Positions 41,401 to 52,006 of a stretch of 64,000 nt of DNA are shown in pieces. Position 1 is the stretch's first letter. Each line of letters opens with the position of its first letter. The DNA comes from Chionis minor (taxonomy: Eukaryota; Chordata; Aves; Charadriiformes; Chionididae): positions 811,153 through 875,152 of the forward strand of contig VZSF01008885.1 of assembly GCA_013398295.1 (NCBI GenBank), written 5' to 3'. The notes below the pieces were generated by a model. That model saw nothing but the letters and a program-made list of their open reading frames with translations, searched no databases and had not been told where the DNA came from. A program made the position numbers and the translations under genes.

Positions 41401-43163
41401 GAAAAACAGAAAGAAAGAAAAAAGTATGCTTTAAGAAAAAAAACCAAAACCCCTGGTTTGCCTTATACGAGGCTGGAGGAAAACAAACCTTCAAAATAAC
41501 TGAAAGAAAGAACACAGCTGGAGTGACAGGGGGGATGACACTGTATTTTATCCTGGCATCATGTGCTATAAGCCACTGAGACACTGTTTAATAACCGCAA
41601 AATAGAACTACTAAAAGCAAATAAATGAAGTAATAGTGTTCATCTACTGATAACTGATTATTTCCAAAATTCACAATTTGTCTTCTTCAGAAAGAAGAAT
41701 CCTTCACCAAAAGTATAATCGATTTTCCTTGGAAGATTAATTTTTCCTGGTATCTGTGAGGCTGCAAACTGGGTAAATACTAGTTGTAGAGTAACTAGCT
41801 GCTCTTTCACGGAGACATTCTCTTGTTTCTTACAAATCCATGCAAGAGGTGGAAGGAGGATTTAATTAACTGTATTGACTCAAAAGTTAAGAAGAAAAGC
41901 AACTTTAATTTGATTATGAAATGGCTTAATCATCACCATATAGATCTAGGATTATGCTTGGATAGTCTCCTTCTAGATAGTTTTACGAAGGTGGTACAAG
42001 CTACAAGACTTGAAACAAAGAGATAAAATATGCCAGCTAAGTTTATTACTTAAAACTTCAGTATAACTTTTTATCCTCCTCCTAAATACATAGCAATTTG
42101 TAAAATTCACAAATCTCTAAATTTAAGATAAAATACTCTTCTGTAATTACCCACATAGCTATTGTTGGTTTTTTTCTTTCTTTCTTTTTTATTTTTAAGT
42201 TTGATCCTGGACTCTCTATCCATCACACACCGATACATCTGTGTTCATTTCACAGCAGAAAAGCTAGGTTTGATAAGAAGAACGTGATTCTGCATTAACA
42301 CATGATATTTAGGAATAACAGACTTGATCTGAAGATAGCAATCCTCAACTTAACTAATGCAAGTGTAGAAGCATCTTCTGGTTTGTAAAAACCCTTAAGG
42401 AATTGGAGGACGACATCCCGGCACACTCTGGTTTCTCCCCAGCACCCCTGGGCGAGGCTGACCCCAGGCAAGTCCGCTACAACTCACGGCCCAGTGCCGG
42501 AGGATCCGCAGCTTCCCCAAGCACGAGAAGGGTTTGGCACTCACTGAGGACGGAAACTAGTCCCAGCTTGTCTCCCTCTGGACAAGGCACCACCCAGGGA
42601 ATGAAGCTGCACAACAAACCTTAAGGAGCCGTAAAACAAGACGGTAAAAAGACACACACGTCTCAAAACACACAAGGTTATGCACATCTGATGTCGTAAC
42701 ATTATTTTAGCACGCCATGCTGCTCTGTACTGCTACGAGATGACCAAGTGACCCCACGGTTCAGCACAGGCAGAGCAACAGAGGTAATTAAAAGCAGGCA
42801 AAATAAATAATTGTGTTAATTACAACACTGGCAGTTTAGCAACATGATCTGACCCATTTGCAGGTGTATTTAATGAATTGGTAGAGTCAGTCTTAAGAGC
42901 AGCTGAAGGTGTCACAGTACCAAGACTTTAATTGCGGCAGCAGGCAAAGGCTGGTCTCCTTCCCAAGGAGAAAGCCCCGTCGCAGCAGGGAATGATCAGA
43001 GCGTTCGTCAGAGCAACCCTGAGCAACACCACGAGCCCCGTTAGAGCAGAGAAAGCTGTGCTGACACCGAAACATGAGCTGCACCCCCAGGGAACACGGG
43101 AGTAATTTATTTGGTAGCCATGAAAGCGTAGGCTTGGTACCAAACACCATGAGATGTTACTCG

Positions 43164-43200
43164 GAGGGAGGGGGGGGAAAAAAAAAAAAAAAAAAAAGAA
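43164..43200. repeat. G-run/A-run homopolymer tract
   Basis: GGAGGGAGGGGGGGG followed by about twenty A: a purine-only strand of nearly 40 bases. Confidence 0.9.
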
Positions 43201-45327
43201 GGAATCTGGACTCACACCAAGATCTTCCCTTATCAACACACAGAACCATTGCTGTGGCATTCAGAAATAAAGCACTGCCACTGGAGGAGAGCACGAAGAA
43301 AACCACAGGAAACAGTTTTTTCTTCCAATTTGGCTGAAATTATTTATTGATTTTGGAGACTGCCCTCATGGCACACTCAGACAAAATCAGAAGGGAATAT
43401 ATATGCCCTGTGCACAGAAAGATCAGACATGCCATCCTTGATATATTTACCTAGGCAGTTATTTTTGCTGCATATGCAAGATACTAACTTCAAACAAAAA
43501 AGAAAAATGCAGAAAGAAAAGCCATCTAAGCACAGACACAAGAACAAAAATGAGATAATATGTTCTATTACAAAAACACTTGGAGCTTTTCTTAACTTTT
43601 TGGAACCTGCTAAAGCTAAAGCAGGAAAAAAATAATACACCCCAAAGTAACTCTACGCAAGAGAAATAAAAGAAGTACTACTATTTTAAAGGGTCTTGAA
43701 TAGAGCTTACTACTTTATTTCTGTTACATTAGAAAGCCACTACCTTCCTTGGCTCCCAACGGACCTCAGGGACGAGCACAGGAGAATGCCCACTGCAGGA
43801 TGTGCAGGGTGGGAAGAGAAGATCTTTTAAAACAAAAGTCTAGATAATTTGAAACAGAGCTCTTCTCCAGGGACACTGGAGGAAAGCTGCAAAGTCAGCC
43901 TTGACCGAGCTGATTCTACATCTGGTGGACCTCACATACGCCAGAACACGAGGACCTTCAAGCAGCCTCGGAGGACAAACTCCCACTCACGTCGCCATCA
44001 CACCATGTCCTGATACCACTTAACACAAGCACCAAGGAGAAATCCAGCAGTATCACCCCAAAAAGAAATTCTGTGATTAAAAAAATTCTATGATAAAAAA
44101 GTCAAACTGCCTTTTCAGAGGAAAAGGGACCAGCAGACTAACAGGAACGATGGTCAGACCTGGGAGACAGTGACAACTGACCATCAATGGTGCATTCGTA
44201 CTCAGGCCCTTGAATTTTCTTGTTCTCTAGTCTAAACCACCACAGAAACTATTAACAAAAAGCAGTAATATAAGGAGTTTTTATATCCTCTTACTATGAA
44301 TGGTAGCACATATTTTTATTAAAACAGTGTTTGAAAACTCAGAAAGCATCTGATCAACCGTCGATGTTACCCATTTTACATCTCTATGTATTTGTGTGGT
44401 CTCAAAAAAAAAAAAAGTCATTAACCCTCAATTACCAAAAAACAACGGAGTTCTACCCTTTTGGCTCAACTCCACAATAAAACGTCAGCAACAGTCAATC
44501 AGATCACACAGCAAAGGAAAACAGGTATGGCAGAGACTCGTACTGCTTGTTAGTCACCCTTGTTGAAAACGTAAAGTAACACTTATCTGATTAAGTACTT
44601 CTGGATCGGTACTTGCTGTTGAACCTTATGATACGGCTATATTTAGAACACCGATAATATAAAAATGTAGTTTTCTTGCTCAAGCTCCATGCCAGTGGTA
44701 TGACTTTACATCTTATCTGTTTATTTTGTTGAGTAAAGGAAGTTTTCACTGTTAGCACCATAAAACCAGCACAGCTCAGAAAGACCGTATTTTCTTCCAG
44801 CCTTCAGGTCACTGCTAGACCTTGCTACGGAAACATCGATGCCAACACCCCAGCTTCAGGAATACTGAGGCATATGTCTACCTGGCTTCTTGCTCAAAGA
44901 AAAAGGGAGGACTCCGGGCTGCCGGGTGGTCCTGGCAATTCCATGCAGTAAAAGCTACCACAGGTTTAATCCTCAGCCCTTCCAGCACCAAGCAGGTCCA
45001 TGAATGCAGGTTTTCTGTAAGCGAGCTTCCTAATTACCTGGCTGCTGATTACTTGGGCGAGGGCCTCTCCATCACACCTTACTGAGCCATTCCACTTTGC
45101 CTATGCCACAGTAACACGGAGAGAGGCAGAGCAACTCCCGAACCAACCTTAAAACTTATGAACAGGCCAATCACCTTTAATAAAAATAAGACACTGGAGA
45201 ATGCAGAACCAAACCCGAAAACGCTGTCTGTCTACTTCAGCTCTGCAAGTACCTCAGGCTCAGCCTACACCAAGTTCTCACTTTATTTACACTTTTCCTA
45301 CCTGCTTTAATGATGCTCACCTCTCAT

Positions 45328-45347
45328 AAAAAAAAAAAAAAAAAAAA
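45328..45347. repeat. Poly-A tract
   Basis: About twenty consecutive A with no recognisable element attached. Confidence 0.9.
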
Positions 45348-46304
45348 GAACGTAGTATACCACAATTGCATCATTTTTTGACTACCAGAGAAATCTTTGT
45401 AACTCATGTTTCATCACTGGAACAGTCAGAGGAGACTGCCAACTCTTCCATACAACACATCCCAAGGAACACGTAAGACACAGTTTACTGTGCAAATATC
45501 AGGTTGAATTTACAGGGTCATCAGTAAGAAATAATTTTTTTTATTTTTTGTCCCATTGACATTCTCAATCTGGAAGCTATCATAAAAACAAAGGAACATA
45601 AACAGAAAAGGCGTTTTCTTTCCCATTTCTCTGATTACAACAACTACTCTACACAAATGCACAGCATCTTAGGCAGCTCGCTAGCTGGGGGATTAACAAA
45701 ACCAAAAAGACCACATTTTTGGGTGTGAGGGGACTAAAGCGGGTACGGGATGCTGTGTGTCAGCGCCGTCACGGCGCAGCCCTGCCACGCAATCTTTGTG
45801 ACTCACTCCTTGGCATGGGTTAAGTCCCTGGCTCATCGCTGACACTCTCATGCTGAAACTATGACAACAATACACTATTCCCAGCATCACTTATTTAATG
45901 ATAAGCAGCCTGGCTCACTGGGCAACAAACAGCTCTGGAAACACTCTATACATAAAGAGGATTACTATGTTAATAAGGGTTGTAATTTCCATTAGCTGGA
46001 AGCCCAGCTACTTTTAAAAGATCCTTAAAACATAATTTTAGCTGAAAGCACAGATTCTAAGTCTTTTCCCATTCTCAAATTCTAATGCAGGAGCCAGCTT
46101 AGGCTGCTACAGAAAAATAAATTTCTAAAGACCCCCGAGTCTCTTGGAAGAAGCATTAAAGTGTGAAAGCTGTCAATTTTCATGGAAATCACAATGCCAG
46201 GGCAATACAAAAAGCTTCAGTATACACAACGACGTCCTTGCCAGAAAATCAAGTGTTTGCTGATGCTAACAGAGTAGTAGCTAAAGGCCAGACACAGGGG
46301 AATA

Positions 46305-46440
46305 CTTGTTAAGGCGTTGAATTGCGATTCAGGAGCAGTGAGGTACTTCCCTAGCTCTGCCACAGGCCTCCCGGCTGCTTTTGGAGCAGGTCACATAAAT
46401 GCATTTACAATTTTGCCTATATAAATAAAATGGAGTCTCC
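46305..46440 (+). mobile_element. Ancient tRNA-derived SINE (MIR/CORE-type)
   Basis: The plus strand keeps the order of an amniote tRNA-derived SINE: TTAAGGCGTTGAATTGCGAT followed by TCAGGAG (tRNA-like head), TAGCTCTGCCACAGGCCTCC (box-B to core junction), GGAGCAGGTCACATAAATGC (core, compare GGCAAGTCACTTAA) and ATAAAATGGAGTCTCC (compare TAAAATGGGGATA). It is highly diverged and was called by eye against the remembered consensus. Such copies predate birds. Confidence 0.65.
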
Positions 46441-47212
46441 TATGTATATTTCTTTAACCCAAAAGAACAGTGTTAGGAAGCCTCAGTAAATGTTTGTAAG
46501 ATAATTCAAATCTGTGACAACAGAAGTCTTAACAAATATTTATAACAACAAAGATATTGCAGAATACACCTATACAAGAAAACTCTCATTCCTTTGAAGG
46601 CAAAAAAAATCCCTTCATTCTGGTTATAATCATGGTTGTACTACAATCTGAATTATGCAGCAAAAAGCAATATACCACTTCTGTAGCAAGATTAACTATG
46701 CACAAAGCAGCCATGTATTTACTGAACTGACTTCAAAATTAGTATTTAAGATGTTGCTTTCCTTAAAGGTCAGGATCATCAAAAACTGCAGCCATGTGAG
46801 CGCTCTAAATTGTAGCCAATCCTCCCTTTCCCCCAACTTTATCTAGTGCAGCATGCTGGAAATTCACTGTAATTGGTGCAGCTTGCCCAGATGGGGTGGC
46901 AAGTAAAATCTGTTGCTACCTACCTCCTGCTGAGCAGTAAAGTGCTTTCATAAAGACAAGTAATTTAGCTATGATGTAAACTTACAGGTGCAAAACCTGA
47001 AGAAAAATCAGCTGGAGTTACAAGGGAAACACATGAAGAACAAACAAGACAGGCGATGGTAGGAAAGAGAAGGTTCAATTTCACCTAACAGTGGCAGAAG
47101 CGGCACAAAAGAGCAAGATGAAAAAATACAAAAGATATCCATGGGAAGGAAAATAATGAGAGATGATCAGGAGACTGAGAGAATGGAAACAAATCCTGAC
47201 TATTCTAGACAG

Positions 47213-47270
47213 CCCAGAAATGGAAGAGACTTTAAGAAGCCATCTATTTCATCCTCTAGTCTCGTACAAG
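47213..47270 (-). mobile_element. Possible very old CR1/L2-like 3' end
   Basis: The plus strand contains CAGAAATGGAAGAGACTTTA followed by AGAAGCCATCTATTTCATCC and TCTAG. This resembles the reverse-complemented CR1-family 3' terminus (TTGGAAGGGACTTCAGGAAGTCATCTAGTCCA). Only about 60 bases are recognisable. Confidence 0.35.
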
Positions 47271-48449
47271 ACTAATAGATTTCTGAAAGAAAGGGGAAAA
47301 AAAAGGGGAAAATTAAGATAGGAGAAATGGGAAACTGGAATTCAGAAAGAACAGCTGTCAGGAATGGATTGCATTGTGTTTATCTCACCATTTAGCTTAT
47401 TCTTACAATTAGCTTGCTTATCTTCAGCAATCCTGAGATATTAGTCACGACTGAAAACACAAATGTCATCCAGTATTAGGGCAACAGTTATATTCACGTA
47501 GAGGTGCAAAACACGGTAAAAATTGCCTCGTTTCATTTTAGGCAACAGCAAGCACAATTCTTCTGTTACCATTACCAGAGCTTTATTTCATGTGACGTAT
47601 CTTCACTGACACAAAAAGAAATACTTTGGACCCAAACTACTTGTGAGAGGAGGACCGGGATAACGTTGCATGTGGTGCCAGAAAAACGTACTATGGAGAA
47701 GTTCCTTGCCTCAGGTGTGCACGTTAAGAAGCACCGTTTGAATTCTGCGGAAGCGGTGCACGGACGAGCCGGGCCACAACATGAAGGATAATGCCAAAAG
47801 CACAAGTGCCAGCCTTGCAGCTGGCCAAGGCAGCCACCTTCACAGCAGGTACCACTCTGCTACTCCACATTTCTAATTGCAGTCACCGTCCTTTGCCATT
47901 CAGTACTCTGCACGTTACACTGCAATCTCATATAAATACTAAGCAGGGAAAACATACGTGAATTGCCCAGTTTTCCAATTTTGATTTACAGATTACTTAC
48001 ATCGCTTTTTCTGTATGCCCTAAGCCTTGTAACATCTGAAGGTGAGATCGAGTACGGTGTGAGCAGCATTATGCGGATGTTCACATAGATGCTCTGCAGA
48101 CAACAGTTCCCTCCAGGCTTTTCGGGACAAGGTTTACAAATAATACAGTAAACATAAGCATAATAACAACTTTAATAACAAGTTCTCTCTCTCTCTTTTT
48201 TCTTTTTTTTTTTTTTTAAGCTGGATGTGCAGTTTCACAAAGTAGCCTGCTTAACTATGCAGAATAGGCATAAAATAACAGGAAAAGGTTTCAACAAGTA
48301 CAGATGCCCGACTTGGGTTGTACCTGGGGGTTTACTTTTCCAGGTTCTGCATGGAAGCGTTAATGATGTTTCACAGTCTTTATCTGACTTCCAGCATGAC
48401 CTCAATCCAGCAGATGAGTCCCTCCACAATAGGCAGTTGTCTGCCTCTA

Positions 48450-48520
48450 TTTGTTATTATTATAAGGCTGTGTGAGATAGGGAGGGAAGCTGAAGCACAG
48501 AAAATAAAAGTCCTACTTAA
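48450..48520 (-). mobile_element. Possible MIR 3'-end remnant
   Basis: The plus strand reads GGGAGGGAAGCTGAAGCACA followed by GAAAATAAAAGTCC, which resembles the reverse complement of the MIR 3' half (GAGGAAACTGAGGCACAGAG...). No flanking core was recognised, so this is a weak call. Confidence 0.3.
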
Positions 48521-50235
48521 AGAAAGCACTCATACATCTTGTTTAATATAAGGCTTTCCCCACACCTGGCGAAGGCTCCAGAGGAAGCGTTTCTGTGCTC
48601 AGACATAAAGCCATGGAGCAGGACCCACAAACTGCTGGTTTCCATAGGAGATGGAGATGCTTTCAGTGACAGGGGAAGATGCTCTGCACTTTGCGAGGCT
48701 CCTAATGGAGCTGAACAGAACTGATCCTGTAAGTCCTTATTTTAGGCTTGAGCCCTCTCTGCCGTTTGTGACATGTAGGTCAATTATGCCACATTATGGT
48801 CAAAAAAGACACCAATCGACACCCAGAGAGGCCTATCTCTGCTCTCTCTAATGAACTAAGGGCAGATGCAGACACCAAGGCAGTAGGTTTAAAACAAATG
48901 TATTTCTCTCTTCTAGCACCTGTCGCATCATCGCAGAAGAATAAATCCTAATTTCTGCTGCTGCTGCTACCAGTTGTCTTAAATTCACCTTCATAAGCTA
49001 AGATAAATATTAATTAAACAATTAATTATTATGGACTCGATAAAGCTTTACAAAACTCATGCCTAGCAACTAGTAATAATAAAATTCTTGGTACTGAAGT
49101 CTACAATTATTTTTCAAAATGGGAAAAACCTTGCAACACCAGCACAAACTATTTTTCCTTTGCTGTGTAAAACAAACAAACAAAACCCACAACAGTATCC
49201 TGCTTTTACATGCGCAATTCGCAAGCAGCCGTGCCATGAAACACACGTGGTCGATTTATCTGTGTAAAGCACACAGCAGAGCTGCTCTACCTTGTACTGA
49301 ATGATACATTAAATTTGTTCACTGGTTAACAAGGGAAACTGGTAACGTTGCTGTTAATGATTTACATGGAGACAAAACAGCTCTGCCTAAATTTTGTTAA
49401 AAATTGTGAAGTTGCGGTCATTTTAACCTCTTGCTTTCATAACTGCCAGCTAAATCAATAAGCTGGAAACGTGTACAGGATTTCTTCTCCCACGAAAAGC
49501 AGGTATTTCTGCCACAGCGGCCTTAAAAGCCAGCGTTCCCTGGGCACAGTCCATGGATGCTGCTCACCCCCGGATTCATATGGGGACCAAGAAGGACAGA
49601 GGAAGCTGTCCTCTTGCTGCGTTTTCCTGGCCCTAGCAGATTTCCTCATTGAGCAAGTAAAACCCGATTAGGGACCAAACATTCACCGGTTTCCAGTACG
49701 GATGTCAGCAACTCAGGGAATTATGAACCATTCAGTGAAGCCCACTGCAACGAGCATGGACGCATCCAGGCTGGGAACCTCTTACTTGCAAGAAAAGGCA
49801 AGAAGAAGTATTTCAAGGCTGAAACCAGCCCAAACAAAACAAGACAGGCAGTCCCCATCAGCGCACATGACAGCGTCGCCACCAGCTCCCGCAGGAGCGG
49901 ATTAGCGCCCACTGGCTTTGCTCTACCATACCGCCGGCGCATCTTCACCTCACGACCGGATTCGCCTCCTTGAGCCACCTCAGGCTCGTTCGGAAATGCC
50001 CTCAGACTCCTGCGCCCACCTCCGAGACGCACTAACGGCACAACACGCTTTCTCGCTGCAAATTCAAACTCTTTAATGAATCTTTGGATACCTAGCCGTC
50101 GAGACAAAATTTTTAACCAGCATCTGCGAAATGCCAGCTACCCTTCAAAGCACACGTGTAAATCAGCATCCTAGAACTCCTCTTCATCAGGATTTGAGAG
50201 AACAGCTATACTATTACATCAACCAAATACAGACC

Positions 50236-50252
50236 NNNNNNNNNNNNNNNNN
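50236..50252. other. Assembly gap (17 N)
   Basis: Seventeen undetermined bases directly followed by a run of 23 G. The true length here is unknown. The gap lies in COBL intron 1, about 1.2 kb from exon 1. Confidence 0.98.
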
Positions 50253-50275
50253 GGGGGGGGGGGGGGGGGGGGGGG
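50253..50275. repeat. Poly-G tract bordering the gap
   Basis: Twenty-three consecutive G on the plus strand, adjoining unresolved bases. Such tracts stall polymerases and may fold into G-quadruplexes, which would explain the gap. In the sense orientation of COBL it is a C tract. Confidence 0.95.
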
Positions 50276-51497
50276 AGGCACTTTATACCTACTGCTTTTC
50301 ATCAAAGGTTAGCTTAAAAGGCCGCCACCAAACAGGCTCATTTTTACCGGGAATTAAGCATTTTATTTACAAAAAAGGGCAGTAAGCCATGCCAAGTCCA
50401 AGCAGCACTGCACACATACGGCTCCGTTACGGCAGCGTCTTTTCTTCACCCTCTGCTCCCTGTTCCACTTTTCGAGTTAGGGACTGCACACCCCCCTAGC
50501 AAACCCAGAAACTAGGGAAATTAAACCCAGCAAAACTACTAGCGCGTATTTTAAAGCTGCTTTCTACTTAGCTGAAAATGAATTTATGCCATAAACCTTA
50601 GACCTACAACCGAAAAAGCTGCTGAAGCAACCGTCGCCTTTTTCAGCGGGCGCAGGCGTGTGAAGTAGAGCAGTAAATCGCAGCGAGCGGCCGGCACAGC
50701 TCTTAAAAACTCGCCCAGCTCCTGCTCTGACAAAAAGGGATCACGCTTGGGGACTTCGCCTTGCCCGTCGCTCTCGCCGTTTAATTAACGGACTAACAAA
50801 TCCCTTCCCTGGGAAAAACCCCGGAGCCACCTGTGGGCTTACAGCAGGGCCGGCCGCTGCCGAGCCCGGCGCGGGAGAGGGCAGAGGGGGCAGCGGCCGG
50901 CACCGGCCGACCTCGAGCGACTTCGGGCATTTTTAAGCCGAAATCGGCCGCTTTTTTCCCTTCCCCTCGGCGGGGGCGGCTCCAACGACCGTTCCGGGGG
51001 CTCGCGGCAGCACCGCCTGGGGACACACACGGACGGGCCGCGCCGGGGGGGTGCGGGGGGAGAACCGGCGCCGCCGCCCCCCCGCTTCCTTCCCGCACCC
51101 GTCCGCCCGCCGGACCCGCACCCAGACCCGCCACCGCCCCGGCTCCCCCCACAACGGCGGCGACCCGGGAAGGCAGCCGCAAGCGAGGGGCTGCCTGCCC
51201 TGTCCTGCCCTGCCCCAACAGCCCCCTCCAAAAAGCGGAGTGTCCCCCGTCCGTCCCCCCATGCCAAAGCGCAGCCCGCTCCCCGCTCTGGCAGTCGGGG
51301 AGGGCAGCGACGGCAGCGGGCTCGGGGCGCCGCTTCCAGAAAGGAAAGGCGAGGCGCCCGCCTTCTCCCCCTCCTCGCCTTCCCTCGCCCCGGCCCACCC
51401 CGCCGCCCCGCTCCCCGCCCGTGCCCCCTCTCCCCCCGGGACGGCACCCGGGGCCCGGCCGGCGGCTGCCCGCGGAGGGGAGCGGCGGGCGGCTTAC

Positions 51498-51541
51498 CCG
51501 CTGGGAGGCCTGCTGGCCCCGGGGCGCGCGAGGGTCTCCAT
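51498..51541 (-). CDS. COBL: COBL exon 1, coding part (start codon to splice donor)
   Basis: This is the first coding exon of cordon-bleu, an actin nucleator that works through WH2 repeats at its C-terminus and shapes neurites and microvillar brush borders. The minus strand reads METLARPGASRPPS plus two bases of a Gly codon, then a GTAAGC donor at 51497-51492. Joined to the first base of exon 2 the frame continues as G-K-R-M-K-A-R-A-P-P-P-P. From memory, mammalian COBL starts with a similar short leader ending in PPTGRK before MKARAPPPP, so length and phase both fit. The ATG at 51541-51539 sits in a good initiation context (GCCATGG, G at -3 and +4). I found no in-frame stop for roughly 140 bases upstream and no other in-frame ATG, so the start rests on homology and context. 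An ATG at 51558 is out of frame. The exon lies inside the CpG island, as expected for a first exon. Confidence 0.85.
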
Positions 51542-51720
51542 GGCCGGGCCTCCCTCACCGCTTCCTAAGGGACGGAGGGGCCGGTCCGGACGCGGTCCCG
51601 CAGCCGGGCAGCCGCGAAGGTCGGCGGCGGGAGGTGAACCGAGAGGGAGGGAAGAGAGGAGAGGAGTGAGAGCCGGCCTCGCCCCCTCCCTCCNCCCTCT
51701 TTTACCCTAAAACTTTGCGA
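51542..51720 (-). promoter_or_regulatory. COBL: COBL 5' UTR / core promoter region
   Basis: Immediately upstream of the COBL ATG on the minus strand. A GC-box-like Sp1/KLF site (GGGAGGGGGCGAGGCC, minus strand) lies at 51690-51675, and a weak A/T element (GGGTAAAAGAG) lies at 51708-51698. If that element acted as a TATA box, transcription would start near 51670 and give a 5' UTR of about 130 bases. A dispersed CpG-island start is at least as likely. One undetermined base (51694) falls within the GC-box neighbourhood. Confidence 0.4.
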
Positions 51721-51977
51721 AAGCGAAGCTTGCCGGGCGGCTGCGTGTCCTGTCCCCCCCTGACCCCCCCAGGCTGAGCCCCGCGGGGAACGGAGCCTCG
51801 TCGTGCGCCTCACGCCCTTGCCCAGCACCTGACAGCGCGGCATCAGGCTTGCTTCTCACTACCTTTATTCTTAGATAATTTTTTTTTTTTTTTTAATTTT
51901 CTTGGAGGCGGCGCAAACAACTCTTTCAAAATTAGTTGTGGCTGCGGTCAAGATTGGGGCTGGAGGGCCATGATGGG

Positions 51978-52006
51978 GCAGGCAAGGCAAGGCAAGGCAA
52001 GGCAGG
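51978..52006. repeat. (GGCAA)n microsatellite
   Basis: Five to six tandem GGCAA units just upstream of the CpG island, about 0.45 kb from the COBL start codon. Confidence 0.9.

Larger units (their letters stand above)
25793..46304. other. Intron 1 segment, mostly without recognised elements
   Basis: About 20 kb of AT-rich DNA with scattered simple repeats, one MIR-like remnant (32365-32465) and the CpG-rich block at 31.5-31.7 kb. Very AT-rich stretches around 33-34 and 36.7-37.3 kb may hold conserved non-coding sequence, but that cannot be judged from one genome. No exon is recognised. Confidence 0.7.
7739..51497 (-). other. COBL: COBL intron 1 (about 43.8 kb)
   Basis: The interval between the exon 1 donor (GTAAGC) and the exon 2 acceptor (CTTCTCAAG). 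The phase is consistent: two bases of a Gly codon are contributed by exon 1 and the third by exon 2. The sequence is mostly AT-rich. It holds two CR1 fragments, old SINE remnants, several homopolymer and microsatellite tracts, a GC-rich block near 24.3-25.3 kb, a small CpG-rich block near 31.5-31.7 kb and a CpG-rich shoulder at 49.7-50.1 kb. I recognised no other conserved coding exon in it. Confidence 0.85.
50640..51840. promoter_or_regulatory. COBL: CpG island spanning COBL exon 1 and promoter
   Basis: About 1.2 kb of very GC-rich sequence dense in CG dinucleotides, in sharp contrast to the AT-rich DNA on both sides. It is densest between about 50.84 and 51.64 kb and contains the COBL start codon and first donor. 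Most of the island lies inside intron 1, downstream of exon 1; about 300 bases lie upstream. This is the usual form of a TATA-poor promoter for a broadly expressed vertebrate gene. Open frames in several phases here result from the scarcity of AT-rich stop codons. Confidence 0.9.

Noticed and set aside
51498..51558. Alternative minus-strand start at 51558 (MREARPWRP)
   Set aside because: It is out of frame with exon 2 through the phase-compatible donor and has no similarity to COBL.
50793..51710. Long overlapping open frames (up to 278 codons) on both strands of the CpG island
   Set aside because: They are an effect of high GC with few stops: compositionally biased, overlapping in several frames and without domains. 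Only the short METL frame is supported by splice phase and homology.
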